Below, piece by piece: positions 32,522 to 42,914 of a stretch of 64,000 nt of DNA; the first letter of the stretch is position 1, and each line of letters opens with the position of its first letter. The notes under the pieces are model-generated. The model was not told the origin of the DNA. It worked only from the letters and a program-made list of their open reading frames with translations, and did no database searches. A program made the position numbers and the translations under genes. The stretch lies in NCBI GenBank assembly GCA_020881915.1, contig JAJFPB010000006.1:4216001-4280000 (forward strand), given 5' to 3'. This DNA comes from Paramyrothecium sp. XJ0827. Taxonomy: Eukaryota; Ascomycota; Sordariomycetes; Hypocreales; Stachybotryaceae.

Positions 32522-34428
32522 ATGCTAGTTCTCGTTGATACCCTGCCAAAAGCTCCCGGAGAGATCATCGAAAGTAGATCGACCGCCCAGCTCCTAGTCG
32601 ACCCCGATGCCACGAACGTACAGGAGAATGGCACCGATAAACCACCACACCCACTGACACCTCAGCCTGTGCAGCTGGTTGAGCGGTTCATCGATGAGCC
32701 CCTATCGCTTCGCGTTGCCATCATCGGTGGTGGGCTAGCTGGAATCAATGGAGGAATCCTGCTTCTTCACAAAGTTCCCGGTGTGAAATTGACAATCTAC
32801 GAGAAGAACCACGATTTTGTGAGTTTCCTACACTTTATTAGGGCATGTATATTGTTTCGTCCCGCCCAATGCTAATCATGTTTCTCAAGGGCGGCGCCTG
32901 GCTGGAAAATACGTATCCAGGCGTACGGTGCGATATTCCTTCTCACGCCTACCAATCTACTTTCGAGCCCAACACCGAGTGGACTGACGTTTTCTCGTAC
33001 GGCTCCGAGATCCGCGACTACTGGCAAGGTCTTGCTCGGAAGCATGGTGTATACACATTCACAAAGTTCTCACACAAGGTGCAAGAGGCGAACTGGGACG
33101 CGACTGGTGGCTTTTGGAGACTGACTGTACAAAACCTACAAACCGGAGAGATTCTGCATGATCAGGTTGAGGTCGTCATCATGGCTGTAGGGAGGTTCAA
33201 CGCATGGCAGCTCCCAACGTACCCAGGCATTTCTGAGTACGGAGGCCACCTGCGTCATACCTCGGACTGGGATGACTCTTTTGACCTAACTGGAAAAAAG
33301 GTCGCTGTCATCGGCAATGGTGCCAGTGGTATCCAAGTAGTCCCGCAACTCCAAAAGCAGGTGGCTCGACTAGATCATTATGCTCGGAACGGCACTTGGA
33401 TCTCTTCATCGCTGGGCGGCGACGATCGACCGGTGGAACCTAAACCGATTCCTCAGTCAGATATCGACTCTTTCCAGGATCCTCAAGTGTACTTGAACTA
33501 CCGAAAATCACTCGAGGATAAATACTGGCGCAGGTTCAACAACATGCTCCGTGGTGGCGCCAAGGACTTAGTCGCTGCGCAGTTCAGACAGGCCATGAAG
33601 GAGAGGCTCCGGAAAAAGCCTGAGCTATTAGATCGGATTATCCCCGACTTCCCACCAGAATGCCGCCGACTTACTCCTGGTCCAGGTTATCTAGAAGCCT
33701 TGACAGAGGATAACGTCGAGTATATTACCACAGGCATAAAACGATTTACCAAAACAGGTATCGAGACAAATGATGGCATACACAGAGAAGTTGATGCTAT
33801 TTTCTGCGCTACAGGCTCGAATCGAGACATGGCTCCGCAATTCAACATCCAGGCCGGCAACCAAACCTTGGCTGAGGTTTGGGACCAGGATGGTCCTAAC
33901 GGCGGCCCTTACACATATCTAGGACTCGCCACGCCTGGGTTCCCTAACTTGTTCTTTACTCAAGGACCTCATGGATCTGGGCAATCCGGTACTGTAACAC
34001 ATAGTGCGGAAACTTAAATTACCTACATAGCCAATATCCTACGAAAGCTTTCGAGCGAGGGTATAAAGTCTATTGAGCCATCGGAGCGCGCTACCAAGGA
34101 ATTCGTCGAATATTCCGACTCTTTCTTTGCGAAAACGGTACTTACGGATAATTGCAGCTCGTGGTATAATGGTGGTCGGCCTGGAGCACGAATTCATGGG
34201 TTATGGCCTGGGAGTGCAGCACAAATGACAATCATCAGACGAAACCCGCGCTGGGAGGATTGGGACTACGAGTATCCCCAGGATACCACAAACCGGCTTC
34301 TTTGGTACTTTGGCAGCGGTTCGACGAAGAAGGAGTCAGATCCCCATTCTGATATGACGCCGTATTTGACTCTGCAGAAGGACGTGGATCTAAAGAATTT
34401 GCATGAGGCATGGCATGAGCTCCTGTGA
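32522..34428 (+). pseudogene. Baeyer-Villiger monooxygenase with an in-frame stop
   Basis: FAD/NADPH-dependent enzyme that would insert oxygen next to a ketone. Exons: about 32522-32818 and 32890-34428 (intron 32819-32889). The first Rossmann motif is VAIIGGGLAGING, the second VAVIGNGASGIQ, and between them lies the BVMO fingerprint YGGHLRHTSDWD (usually FxGxxxHxxxWD). The ATGSNRD and GPHGSGQSG regions are also present. At 34015-34017 a TAA interrupts the frame in the spot where homologues have a Gln followed by a xxYI segment; the same frame then continues for 137 codons with family-like sequence to 34428. No intron with usable borders spans the stop. The truncated product of about 474 residues would lack the C-terminal part of the NADP/FAD domain. 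It is either a recent nonsense allele or a base error. Confidence 0.82.
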
Positions 34429-35120
34429 GCAACATGCGAAAAGCCAACGAACAATAGAGAGATAAGATTCATTGGAGACACCATAAGTGTTATGAATAGA
34501 ATGCCCCTGTGCCCCTAGAAGAAGTTCGAATGCGAAAAGTTATCGGACACCACGAGCGAGTATTTGTTCAATCTGGTGTAATTTTGAACTGTGTGTTAAA
34601 GCTAAATCACTGGAAATCAGGCTTCGTGGGTCTGATCACCCCGACTGTTGTAAATCAACTTGAAAACCCTTTGTTGAAAACCTCGTACTTGACATTCAGC
34701 TCATTTTGCATGCTAGCAGAATCCACAAGTGGAGATGTTCAGTAAGTACACCATTGACGAGTAACACGCCAGCTCCAGCTACCCCAACCGCGAAATGTGG
34801 ACATGGATGGGGGCTCGTGGCACTGGAGGGTAATAAACCGATATTAGTAAGATGATGTGCGACAGGTTGAGGATGGCATCATCTCACATCGACCCAACCC
34901 ACAGGATTGCAGGTTGTCACTTGGGAAGTAACCTGGCGTTGTACAAATGTCATTGTGAAAATTCGCCAAGTGCCCCATAAGCAACACAACAGGGTGCACT
35001 TACATTTTTATGCCTACTTCCTCAACCTTCTTCGACTTACTTCTCACAGAACACTTTTTCGCTCCCTGTTTCTGGTCTGCGTCTCAGAATATACTAACAT
35101 ACACATGAAAACAATCTAAG
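34429..35120. other. Intergenic between BVMO and AKR genes
   Basis: About 690 bp, no gene. A pyrimidine-rich stretch (CTTCCTCAACCTTC and similar) near 35020 precedes the AKR start at 35121, as is common in fungal promoters. Confidence 0.5.
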
Positions 35121-36285
35121 ATGGCTGCGACAAACAAGCCACTTGTCGTCTTAGGTCTGATGACTTTTGGGCCGCCTGGCACAGACAGCGTTGGAGCTAG
35201 AATCACAGACATCGACCAGTTCAACAGAGCTCTGGATGTCTTTAAGGCTCGTGGTTACAACAAGATCGACACAGCCAGGACGTATAACGGCTCCAAACAA
35301 GAGTCCTTTACTAAGCAAACTGGTTGGAATAATAAAGGGTTTATTCTCTCGACAAAAGTCAAATATCCCAGAGAGGATGGGGCAAACGAGGCCGATAAGG
35401 TTGTCGAAAGTGTTGAGACCAGTCTCCAAGAGCTGGGAGTAGAGTCTATTGATGTGAGTGAAGAAATGAATTACACTGCCTTTGATACTGCGCAAGGTTT
35501 TCGTGTTTTCTCCAATTTCTTTTCACAGAGATATTGCCAACTCGTTCCGAGACTTGAACGACTGACTTTCTCAGACGCTCTATCTACACTGCCCTGACCG
35601 AGCAACGCCATTTTCGGAAACGCTCGGCGCAATTGACAAGTTGCATAAGGCGGGAAAGTTTCGACGATTCGGTCTCTCCAACTTTTCCGCTGCGGAGGTC
35701 GCTGAGGTTGTCATGACTTGCAAGTATAATGGCTGGATCCGACCCACTGTCTACCAGGCCATGTACAACGCCATCACTCGCAACGTTGAGCCCGAACTGC
35801 TGGTCATTCTTAAGCGTTATGGGATTGATGTTCTCGCCTACAATCCTTTGGGGGGCGGCTTGTTCTCTGGAAAAATCAAGTCAGCAGAAATTGAGCCGGG
35901 CAACGGCCGGTATAGCAAGGACACTCCAATTGGCCAAAACTACCGTGCTCGGTATTTCAAGGACAGTACCTTTCGCGCGCTACAGGAAGTTGAGAGTGCA
36001 GTTGGCAAGCACGAAGGCCTCACACTTGTTGAGACTGCTTTTCGCTGGTTGGTCCATCATTCGCAGCTCGATATTAAGGGCGGCAAGGATGGCATCGTTA
36101 TTGGTGTCAGCAATCTGGAGCAGTTGGACACCAATCTCGATGCGATTGAGAAGGGTCCTCTACCCAACGATGTCGTCGAAGCCCTGGACCGTGCCTGGTA
36201 CATTTCTAAACCTGACTCGCCCCACTACTGGCAAAAGGATCTCGTCTACAAATACGACACCGCGAAGGCTCTGTTTGAGGATTAA
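35121..36285 (+). CDS. Aldo-keto reductase, AKR7 (aflatoxin-aldehyde reductase) type
   Basis: About 347 residues from exons 35121-35453 and 35575-36285. NADPH-dependent cytosolic reductase of aldehydes and ketones with a TIM barrel. The catalytic tetrad is visible: Asp and Tyr in KIDTARTY, Lys in LSTKV, His in LYLHCPD. The C-terminus carries the cofactor-binding loop VIGVSNLEQLDTNL. Fully open. In the cluster it could reduce a carbonyl made by the oxygenases; that is inference. The intron, 121 bp, is longer than most here. Confidence 0.9.
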
Positions 36286-36587
36286 ACACTTAAACAGCAG
36301 TGGCATTGTCTTCATGAATGCAAAACTACCGTAAAACTTAATCTTGACTCCCTAGGCCTCATTTATTTGACCGTGAAAGTGTAAAATATGAGAAGCAGTT
36401 TCGAACTGCGCAAGATCCCCAGGTGCTGTGTTAACTTGGGGGGAGACTTAGACATGTATAACTAGCATTTGGTATGGCTTATGGATTTGGCCAGTCATGG
36501 GGTATGTGGAAATATTTGCTGCAATAAACATCGTACTATTCTTGTTCTCTAATCGACGCACTAACTCACGATCTAACAGACGACAGA
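36286..36587. other. Convergent 3' region
   Basis: About 300 bp between the ends of the AKR and flavin monooxygenase genes; nothing seen. Confidence 0.5.
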
Positions 36588-37766
36588 TCAAGTACGCAAC
36601 CCGGCCTTTTTCAGCAAGGGCAAGATCTTGGAGCCAAAATGATCTAAATCGGTGCCAAAGTCATAGAAACTGATTTGCACTCCATCAATGCCAGTCTTGT
36701 GGAGAGCGTCCAATTGCTCGACAACCTGCTCGGGCGAGCCGATTATCTCAATGTTACCGCCAAGACCGCGGCCCTGCTTATTTTTGGGGTCGAGAAGGCC
36801 TCTCCACGCATGAGCGTCGCTATTGTACCCAGCAGCGTGGACATCCGACTTCTTCTGTTTGACAGCTTCCATACCCTTAACAATGGCGTCCGCGTAGGCT
36901 TCGGCCTCCTCAGGTGTATCCCGGGAGACAATGACCGGGTTGATGATGATCTTGATCTCGCGACCCACCTTCGCCGCGACTGATCGAATGGTTTTGATAT
37001 GGTCCGGGAGTGTCTCAAGCGCACTGTCAATGTGGGCGCCACCGGGCGATGTGACAAAGATGAGGTCAGAGTAGCGCGCCGCGAACTCAAAGCCGGCTGG
37101 AGAGCCAGTCGCATTGACAAGGACAGGGCGACCATACTGTGGCTTGGGGGTGATCCAAGCATTAGCGAGTGCCCAAGGATTACTCTTGGCCGTATAAGTG
37201 AGATTCTCAGTCTCTCCCCACAAACTGTTTGTGACATCGAACAGTTCGCTGGTCATCTCATACCTCTTGTCATGCTCGATGCGCTGCCAGCCGAACATTT
37301 CATGCTCAATGGCCCTGTGGCCCGTGACAACATTGATGCCCCATCGGCCCTTGGCAATGTGATCCAGAGTGGCACCATACTTGGCGATATGGAGAGGGTG
37401 CAGCGGGCCGTAGAGGACATGCATGGTTGATATGAGGAGGATCGATTTGGTAGCGGCAGCCATTGCACCCAGCGCGACAAAGGCATCGAGTGATGCTTCG
37501 CCATCGTAGCCGCCTTTTGGTAGCCACTGAGCTCGGCTAAAAGCCAGCTCAAATCCGAGAGCCTCTGCCCTTTGCACAACCTCGAGGTTGTAGTCAAAAG
37601 TCCACGTATTGGTGGTGGGTTCGGTTGACAGTTTGATGTCCTGTAAATTGATGAACACTCCCAGCATCAAGGGTTGCCGAGAGGCCCGGGAAAGCGGACT
37701 GTCCGGAAATTCAAGCGGCCCCTTGAGGGTTGGTCCCCCTTCCCGAACTGAGGTGGCTCCGGCCAT
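36588..37766 (-). CDS. Luciferase-like flavin-dependent monooxygenase (LLM family)
   Basis: 392 residues, one exon. Two-component FMNH2-dependent oxygenases of this fold (relatives of SsuD, SfnG, RutA and NtaA) act on alkanesulfonates, sulfones, pyrimidines or chelators. Landmarks are an N-terminal barrel strand LMLGVFINLQD, then FDYNLEVVQRAEALGFELAF, ILLISTMHVLYGPLHPLHIAKYGATLDHIAKGR split across two strands, INVVTGHRAIEHEMFG, and a late GSPEQVVEQLDALHKTGIDG. No flavin reductase partner is seen nearby. The family is mostly bacterial, although fungi carry copies; absence of introns would fit horizontal gain but does not prove it. Its presence beside a BVMO and AKR suggests an unusual C-S, C-N or C-C oxidation step. 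Confidence 0.87.
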   Translation of the reverse strand: MAGATSVREGGPTLKGPLEFPDSPLSRASRQPLMLGVFINLQDIKLSTEPTTNTWTFDYNLEVVQRAEALGFELAFSRAQWLPKGGYDGEASLDAFVALGAMAAATKSILLISTMHVLYGPLHPLHIAKYGATLDHIAKGRWGINVVTGHRAIEHEMFGWQRIEHDKRYEMTSELFDVTNSLWGETENLTYTAKSNPWALANAWITPKPQYGRPVLVNATGSPAGFEFAARYSDLIFVTSPGGAHIDSALETLPDHIKTIRSVAAKVGREIKIIINPVIVSRDTPEEAEAYADAIVKGMEAVKQKKSDVHAAGYNSDAHAWRGLLDPKNKQGRGLGGNIEIIGSPEQVVEQLDALHKTGIDGVQISFYDFGTDLDHFGSKILPLLKKAGLRT

Positions 37767-38799
37767 TGTTGATTTCAGCGACTGCGTGAGAAAGTTTATA
37801 ACAGTTTGGGTGTATGATAAGCAGCCAAAGGCTACGGGATTGCGGATGGTTCAAAGTGTCCTCTGTGATAGCCAATTTCTTGGTTGAAAGTGCAGGTTTG
37901 TTTTCCCTTTCACGGTCCAACAGTCACGTTGCTCTCCGATACTTGAGCGGGGGAAGATATGAGACTGTGACTGTCAGACACATCCGAGTACTTCTCCAGT
38001 GTATTGTTCTGCCCGAAACCGGCCGCACACACTGCACAACAGAGCATCTGCACTGGCAGACTCGCAGATTGCGCCATTAGGGGGGGGGTCTTCTTCGCTT
38101 GAGCCATGGCGCAGCGAAGACCCACTAACTGTGGGCTAATTGGGGTAGAAATAGAGTTGCTGTCTCGCAACAGTCTGAGTCCACATCTATTGCCAGGACA
38201 TCCCGCGAGCCTAGCTGAAAACGTACACCAAATTAGGTCGGTAGCAATCCCGGAGCATTGTCGTATTACCAGAAGGGCACAAATGTATTATAAATCGTGC
38301 TACGCATATCGAGCTAAATGCCTCAAACCGGACCAATCATGCTACTGTTTTTGATAACGGGCTCGTAGCGTACTTTCTTGACTCAGATGCCATTGGAAGC
38401 GGAAAGCTTTTGCTCTACGATACTCACGATGCAATATCAGTCTTACGTACAAAGTATCTAAAGTGATTTTCATAGATTCCGAAACGCCACTCTTTGTTGA
38501 CGTGATTTTGGCGTTAAATTGCACATACTGGTCCCCTAAAGAAGATTGAGAGGGTGCAGGGCTCCTCTCACCGTGATCCGAAATCTTCGCGTTATTGACT
38601 ATGATCAAAACCGTGGTTATTTTGTAAGTCTAGCGTCTGATAATGGGGCAGTTCGACCTGCGTCAGTCTGTTTTCATTGAGCTTGCTTGTTTTGGCACAT
38701 CATCCTCGTCCTAGGAACAGAGCATGCTATTATTTACTTTGTTTACCCCTTCATTTCTTTGTTTCTTTCTTTTCAGAAACTCAAGAATCATCTACTGTC
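37767..38799. other. Divergent promoter between LLM and MDR genes
   Basis: About 1 kb without a gene. Near 38080-38137 there is a G9 run, an imperfect inverted repeat (GGGTCTTC...CGAAGACCC) and a CCCAC-N5-GTGGG inverted pair at 38121-38135, similar to the GCCCACA elements elsewhere. A TTTCAG at about 38772 could end a 5' UTR intron. Confidence 0.45.
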
Positions 38800-40159
38800 A
38801 TGTTGGGAACTACGTCGGGGCCGAACGTCCATTGCAACTTCGATCTTCCAAAGCAGCAAGATGCCCTCCTCCTGCATATGAAAAAACAACCATACGTGGT
38901 TGAAAATGGTCATCCAATCCCTAGGCTAATAAACAACGATGAGGTTATCGTCAAGTTAGACGCAGTTGGCCTGAACCAGATTGACTGGAGGTCGCCGTAA
39001 GTATCAGATGCCTCGGTAAATTAGACAATTTCAATGAGGCCTAGTCACTGACCTTTTTTTTTTAAGAGATTTCGGTTTCGGAATTCCTCAACTGCCTTTT
39101 ATTGCCGGTCGTGAAGCTGTTGGTACGATCGTCCACATCTCTCATAAAACCTCATCTTCTTACAAGATCGGCGACCAGGCAAGCATTCACCTGAACCATA
39201 AAGTGACACTCAGTTGCTCATTATTTCAACAGGTCATCGTTATTTCAACCGACTACAGGGATTACCGAAAGTCGACTTTTCAGCAGTATGCAGTTGCATC
39301 CACCTACAACATTTCTAAACTACCACCAAACATCACGGTCGACCAAGGCGCGACTATAGGGGTTGCTTTCGTCGCTTCAGCGTTAGCTCTGGGCGTGTGT
39401 CTAGGGGTGGATTTCAGCCCTGCCAATAAAGGAGTGAACCCTTTCGCCCTGTTGCGTGAAACGCCCGAGGAGAGTCTCCCAGAAAGCATTCGACATGAAT
39501 GCCTTCATAATATTCGAGCGGATGAAGGGGCTAAGGCCGGTGATTGGGTAGCGATCTGGGGGGGCTCTTCAACCTCAGCAGTCATCGCCACGCAATTGGC
39601 TCGCCTAGTTGGACTGCGTGTAGCTCTTGTAGTAGACATTGCCAAGCACGGTCAAAGGATTAGGGCTGATCCGGCACTTCGTCCTGACTTGCTTGTGGAT
39701 AAGAAAGACCCAAAAAAGGCCATCGAAGTGCTGCACGCCAGTACGAGTGGCAGACTTCGGTTTGGTATCGACACAATAGGTAAGAACACTGCTGCCATCC
39801 TTCTCGAAGCTCTTGCCGGAAACGTCAATCTCCCAGAAGCGGGAACTACGGCAGTACAGGACGTCATTACTAAACCAATACCTCGCTCTCATTTGGTTGG
39901 GCTCAGCGGGTTGCCGAGTACACAGTTTTCACATGTCGTACATCATTCAGTTCCCATCAAGCTGTACCACGAGATGCCGGTAATTGGTCAAGCATTATCA
40001 AAATGGCTTGAGCTTCTACTCGCTACAGGGTTTCTTGAACCGGCCAGAATACTCAGTGTTGGCCACGGCCTGGGGAGTATCAATGAGGGATTGAACAAGA
40101 TGAGGCGTGGTGAGATTAGTGGTGGAAAAGCGGTTGTGAGAATATCAGGGACCCAATGA
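38800..40159 (+). CDS. MDR-type zinc-free dehydrogenase / trans-enoyl reductase-like
   Basis: About 411 residues from exons 38800-38996, 39067-39178 and 39233-40159. NADPH-dependent medium-chain dehydrogenase/reductase. The GroES-like N-terminal half has VIVKLDAVGLNQIDWR and FIAGREAVGTIV; the nucleotide-binding half has VAIWGGSSTSAVIATQLARL. This layout matches fungal trans-acting enoyl reductases and toxD-like proteins. The second intron has GC..AG borders with a CAG/GCAAGC donor, the usual form of GC introns. Zinc-ligand residues are not evident. In this cluster it may reduce a C=C or C=O bond; substrate unknown. Confidence 0.85.
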
Positions 40160-40391
40160 TACACTGTATTTCTACTATCATTACAAAGAAAAGGAATAGT
40201 CACATCTCGACGCTGCATTTACGATTATAGTGAGATGGATGAGGAATGAAAAATGAAAGTGATAGATTAAAAAAAACGGCTAGGTGTAAACTATTGCTCG
40301 TCACTTTAGGCGTCTTCTGGGCCGCCCTGAAGGAGGTCGCTCAGTATACTAACTGATACACTGGGTGACTGGCAATACAACACACAGCGCC

Positions 40392-40884
40392 CTAATTAGA
40401 TACATTTAACACCTCTGTTGCTTCAAGCAGCTTTCTCCTCCCATCAACCACCTGCACATTTGCCACGAGCAACGTAGATGAACTGGCAACAACGCCTGTC
40501 TCCTTGTTGGTGTCGCTGAAATGGACAAACTGCGCGACACACCCTGCGCCAGAGCCGTCAGGCGCGTCCCAGGTCTGGATGTCCCTTGTGCTTTGCACGC
40601 TCGACACATTGAGAACACGGAATTTCTCAATGCCGTCGAAGAAAGCTTGCCGCGAGAAGTGGTCATGGTTAATTCTTGTTGACGTATTCAGCTTAACTTT
40701 CTTTACGCTCAAGAGGTTGCGATCAATAGCGGACTTACTTTGCCGTAAACTCCTGCGCGACATCCTCATCCCAGGCACTCTGGGTGATTTTATCATCTGG
40801 CTGGAAGAAGAGGCGGTAGTAGAGATTCTCAACCCATTGGCCCAAGGCAGAAGAGGCAGAAGAGGGTTCGAAAGAATCAGCCAT
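40392..40884 (-). CDS. NTF2/SnoaL-like small protein
   Basis: 142 residues from exons 40739-40884 and 40392-40674; the intron 40675-40738 is GT..AG and restores a sensible INHDHFSRQAFFDGI reading. The fold signs are an N-terminal helix (LGQWVENLYYRLFFQ), then alternating strands ending LLEATEVLNVSN. NTF2-like proteins in fungal clusters serve as isomerases, cyclases or hydratases on terpenoid and polyketide intermediates. It is head to head with the Zn2Cys6 gene at 41231, 346 bp away, so common control is possible. No catalytic residue can be assigned with confidence. Confidence 0.7.
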
Positions 40885-41230
40885 GCTGACTAGGAATGAA
40901 TTTACAAATGCGGGGAAATTCTCAAGATGTCTGATGGTAGTTCACAAAACACAGGGTTTTCAAGGCTTCGCGATCTCTTTATACCCTTGCCTTCGTTCTC
41001 ACTGTGCGAGTCGGACGTCCAAGTTAGGGATGGACCCGCATAGACTGCTGTTTAGCGTGCGGAACTCCGCATCTCGTGTCACGCTTCAAACCCCACTTCC
41101 GGCCGAGGCCGCCGAGTTCAAGGTTGACCGACTTCCTCTCTCCGCAAATGTCGCGAATTTCCAACCTTCTTACTTTGGCCCTAGTCAGGCGACCTCTTGT
41201 CAAGGCTTCAGAGAGTCGCTGGGCGGAGTT

Positions 41231-42637
41231 ATGAAATTATCCAGGCGAAGATCCTGCCTCGCTTGTGCCCGGGGTAAAAGGCGGTGCGACCTTGGCTTCC
41301 CTGAGTGCGGGCGCTGTCTTGCGAGGCAAGTCACCTGTGTCTATGCTTGGATATCGCCCGAAGCAGCCCAGGAGGTGGTCCAAAGTAGTATGACCATTCC
41401 TTGGCTGCCGCAAGAGGTTCGGCACGACCACCACCCCGACCAAAGCAGTCCGACCGAGTTGCTTCAGTGGAACCACCACTTGCCCGGGCAAGAAAGCCAT
41501 GCTGATAATAACACCATATTCGACTCGCTGCTGCCCCTGAAAGCTCCTCTCACTCTGTCTCCGGCTTTACTGCCTCTACTAGACGAGATCATCGGCCGAG
41601 GGACAACCATATCGTTTCTTAGCCCAGACGTCCAAACCCAGACCCCCGCCGGCGCATGTTCGAACATGAGTATGGGCTCAGCTTTGTGTACAGCCCTGCC
41701 TCCATACGACATCAATGTCCCACCGATACCTTTTCAAATATCTGGCGACAGCTCCGTGAGGACAGATAGCGACTTTCAACCTCGGACAGAGTATGCTGCC
41801 AGCCGCCTAGTCCTGCAGGTTAGGGCTTTGGCAGAAACTGGCCAGACGTCCTTTATCCACCATACACAAGTGGCCATTTCTCCTGCATTGCGAGATGCTT
41901 TTGCTGCCTGCTCTCTCCACCTCATGCGTAACTCGGTGAATGCCTCTCTCATACGATCTGAGATTTCCAGGCGGGCGGAACTGCTTATACAGGCTACAGA
42001 GACAGCCATCTCTTTCACATCGCCTCATTCCAATCCGACCACCAGCCCTGACCTCCTGCCAGCTGTTCAGGCCATGCTTGTTTACCAGTGCATGCGATTG
42101 TTCTCGACCGGTGACGTTGCACCGCAAGCACAAGCAGAGCGTGACGCTGAGCCACTTGCAAGATGGGTCGACCTCTTGCAAGGCCAGACTCAGCGGTGTT
42201 GGGATACCACTGCCGAATATTCTCAGATGGAAATCCCGGTCTGGAAGCATTGGATCCGAGCCGAAAGCATTCGACGCACGTTAATATTTGCAGAGCTACT
42301 CAACAGCGTCTATACCTTTCTCCGATTTGGCCGGTACCAACCCAGTGCAAGAATGGCCAAGCTAGGATACACAGGACAAATAGCTCTGTGGGAAGCCCGG
42401 TCAGCAGCAGAATGGCATCATGTAATGGGGCAAAAGCCTCGGTTTGAGGTAAACATCACGACATTCCCTGAGGATGTTAAAGGGGCATTTCCCGACGACC
42501 TAGACGAACTGGGCATTGTTATCTGGGCAAGCTATGACGGCGTTGAAGCGTTAGAGGAGTGGTTGGGTGGTGATAGGAAAATACTTGAGAAGTGGGGATT
42601 GAGGCCCCGGGATGCTTTCGCCTCTTCGCATTGTTGA
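41231..42637 (+). CDS. Zn2Cys6 transcription factor
   Basis: 468 residues, single exon. The zinc cluster is close to the start: CLACARGKRRC, then DLGFPEC, GRC and LARQVTC, giving C-x2-C-x6-C-x6-C-x2-C-x6-C. The rest resembles short, aflR-like or Fungal_trans_2 pathway regulators (for example WVDLLQGQTQRCWD and WIRAESIRRTLIFAELL). The frame is open upstream of 41231 but the basic KLSRRR start next to the cluster supports this Met. It is divergent from the NTF2-like gene and followed by a regulator fragment in the same orientation. It is a candidate second regulator for the terpenoid cluster. Confidence 0.87.
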   Translation: MKLSRRRSCLACARGKRRCDLGFPECGRCLARQVTCVYAWISPEAAQEVVQSSMTIPWLPQEVRHDHHPDQSSPTELLQWNHHLPGQESHADNNTIFDSLLPLKAPLTLSPALLPLLDEIIGRGTTISFLSPDVQTQTPAGACSNMSMGSALCTALPPYDINVPPIPFQISGDSSVRTDSDFQPRTEYAASRLVLQVRALAETGQTSFIHHTQVAISPALRDAFAACSLHLMRNSVNASLIRSEISRRAELLIQATETAISFTSPHSNPTTSPDLLPAVQAMLVYQCMRLFSTGDVAPQAQAERDAEPLARWVDLLQGQTQRCWDTTAEYSQMEIPVWKHWIRAESIRRTLIFAELLNSVYTFLRFGRYQPSARMAKLGYTGQIALWEARSAAEWHHVMGQKPRFEVNITTFPEDVKGAFPDDLDELGIVIWASYDGVEALEEWLGGDRKILEKWGLRPRDAFASSHC

Positions 42638-42914
42638 TACAACTCCATGTTTGTAAACTTAACCGACTATTGCTGCTAAAGAACTCTTTCCGCTTTTACG
42701 AGTTGATCATCTTTTTTTTCCTGGCTAGAAAGTATTCGTCAAGAAGGGATGAATAAAGACTTGTGAAACAGCCAGCACTCTAAAGCAGTTTGCACATAAA
42801 GTGCTTTCCTTCATTATAGTTCGCTTTACCTGCAAATAGACGTATGCAGTCCTATACACGAAGGGTCAGTAATCAGACAGGCTGGAAATCAAGAAATACT
42901 TCCTATCTCCGAGT

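Noticed and set aside
33991..34027. A 37-bp intron that would remove the BVMO stop
   Set aside because: It is shorter than any other intron here, is not a multiple of three, and would delete conserved residues and shift the frame.
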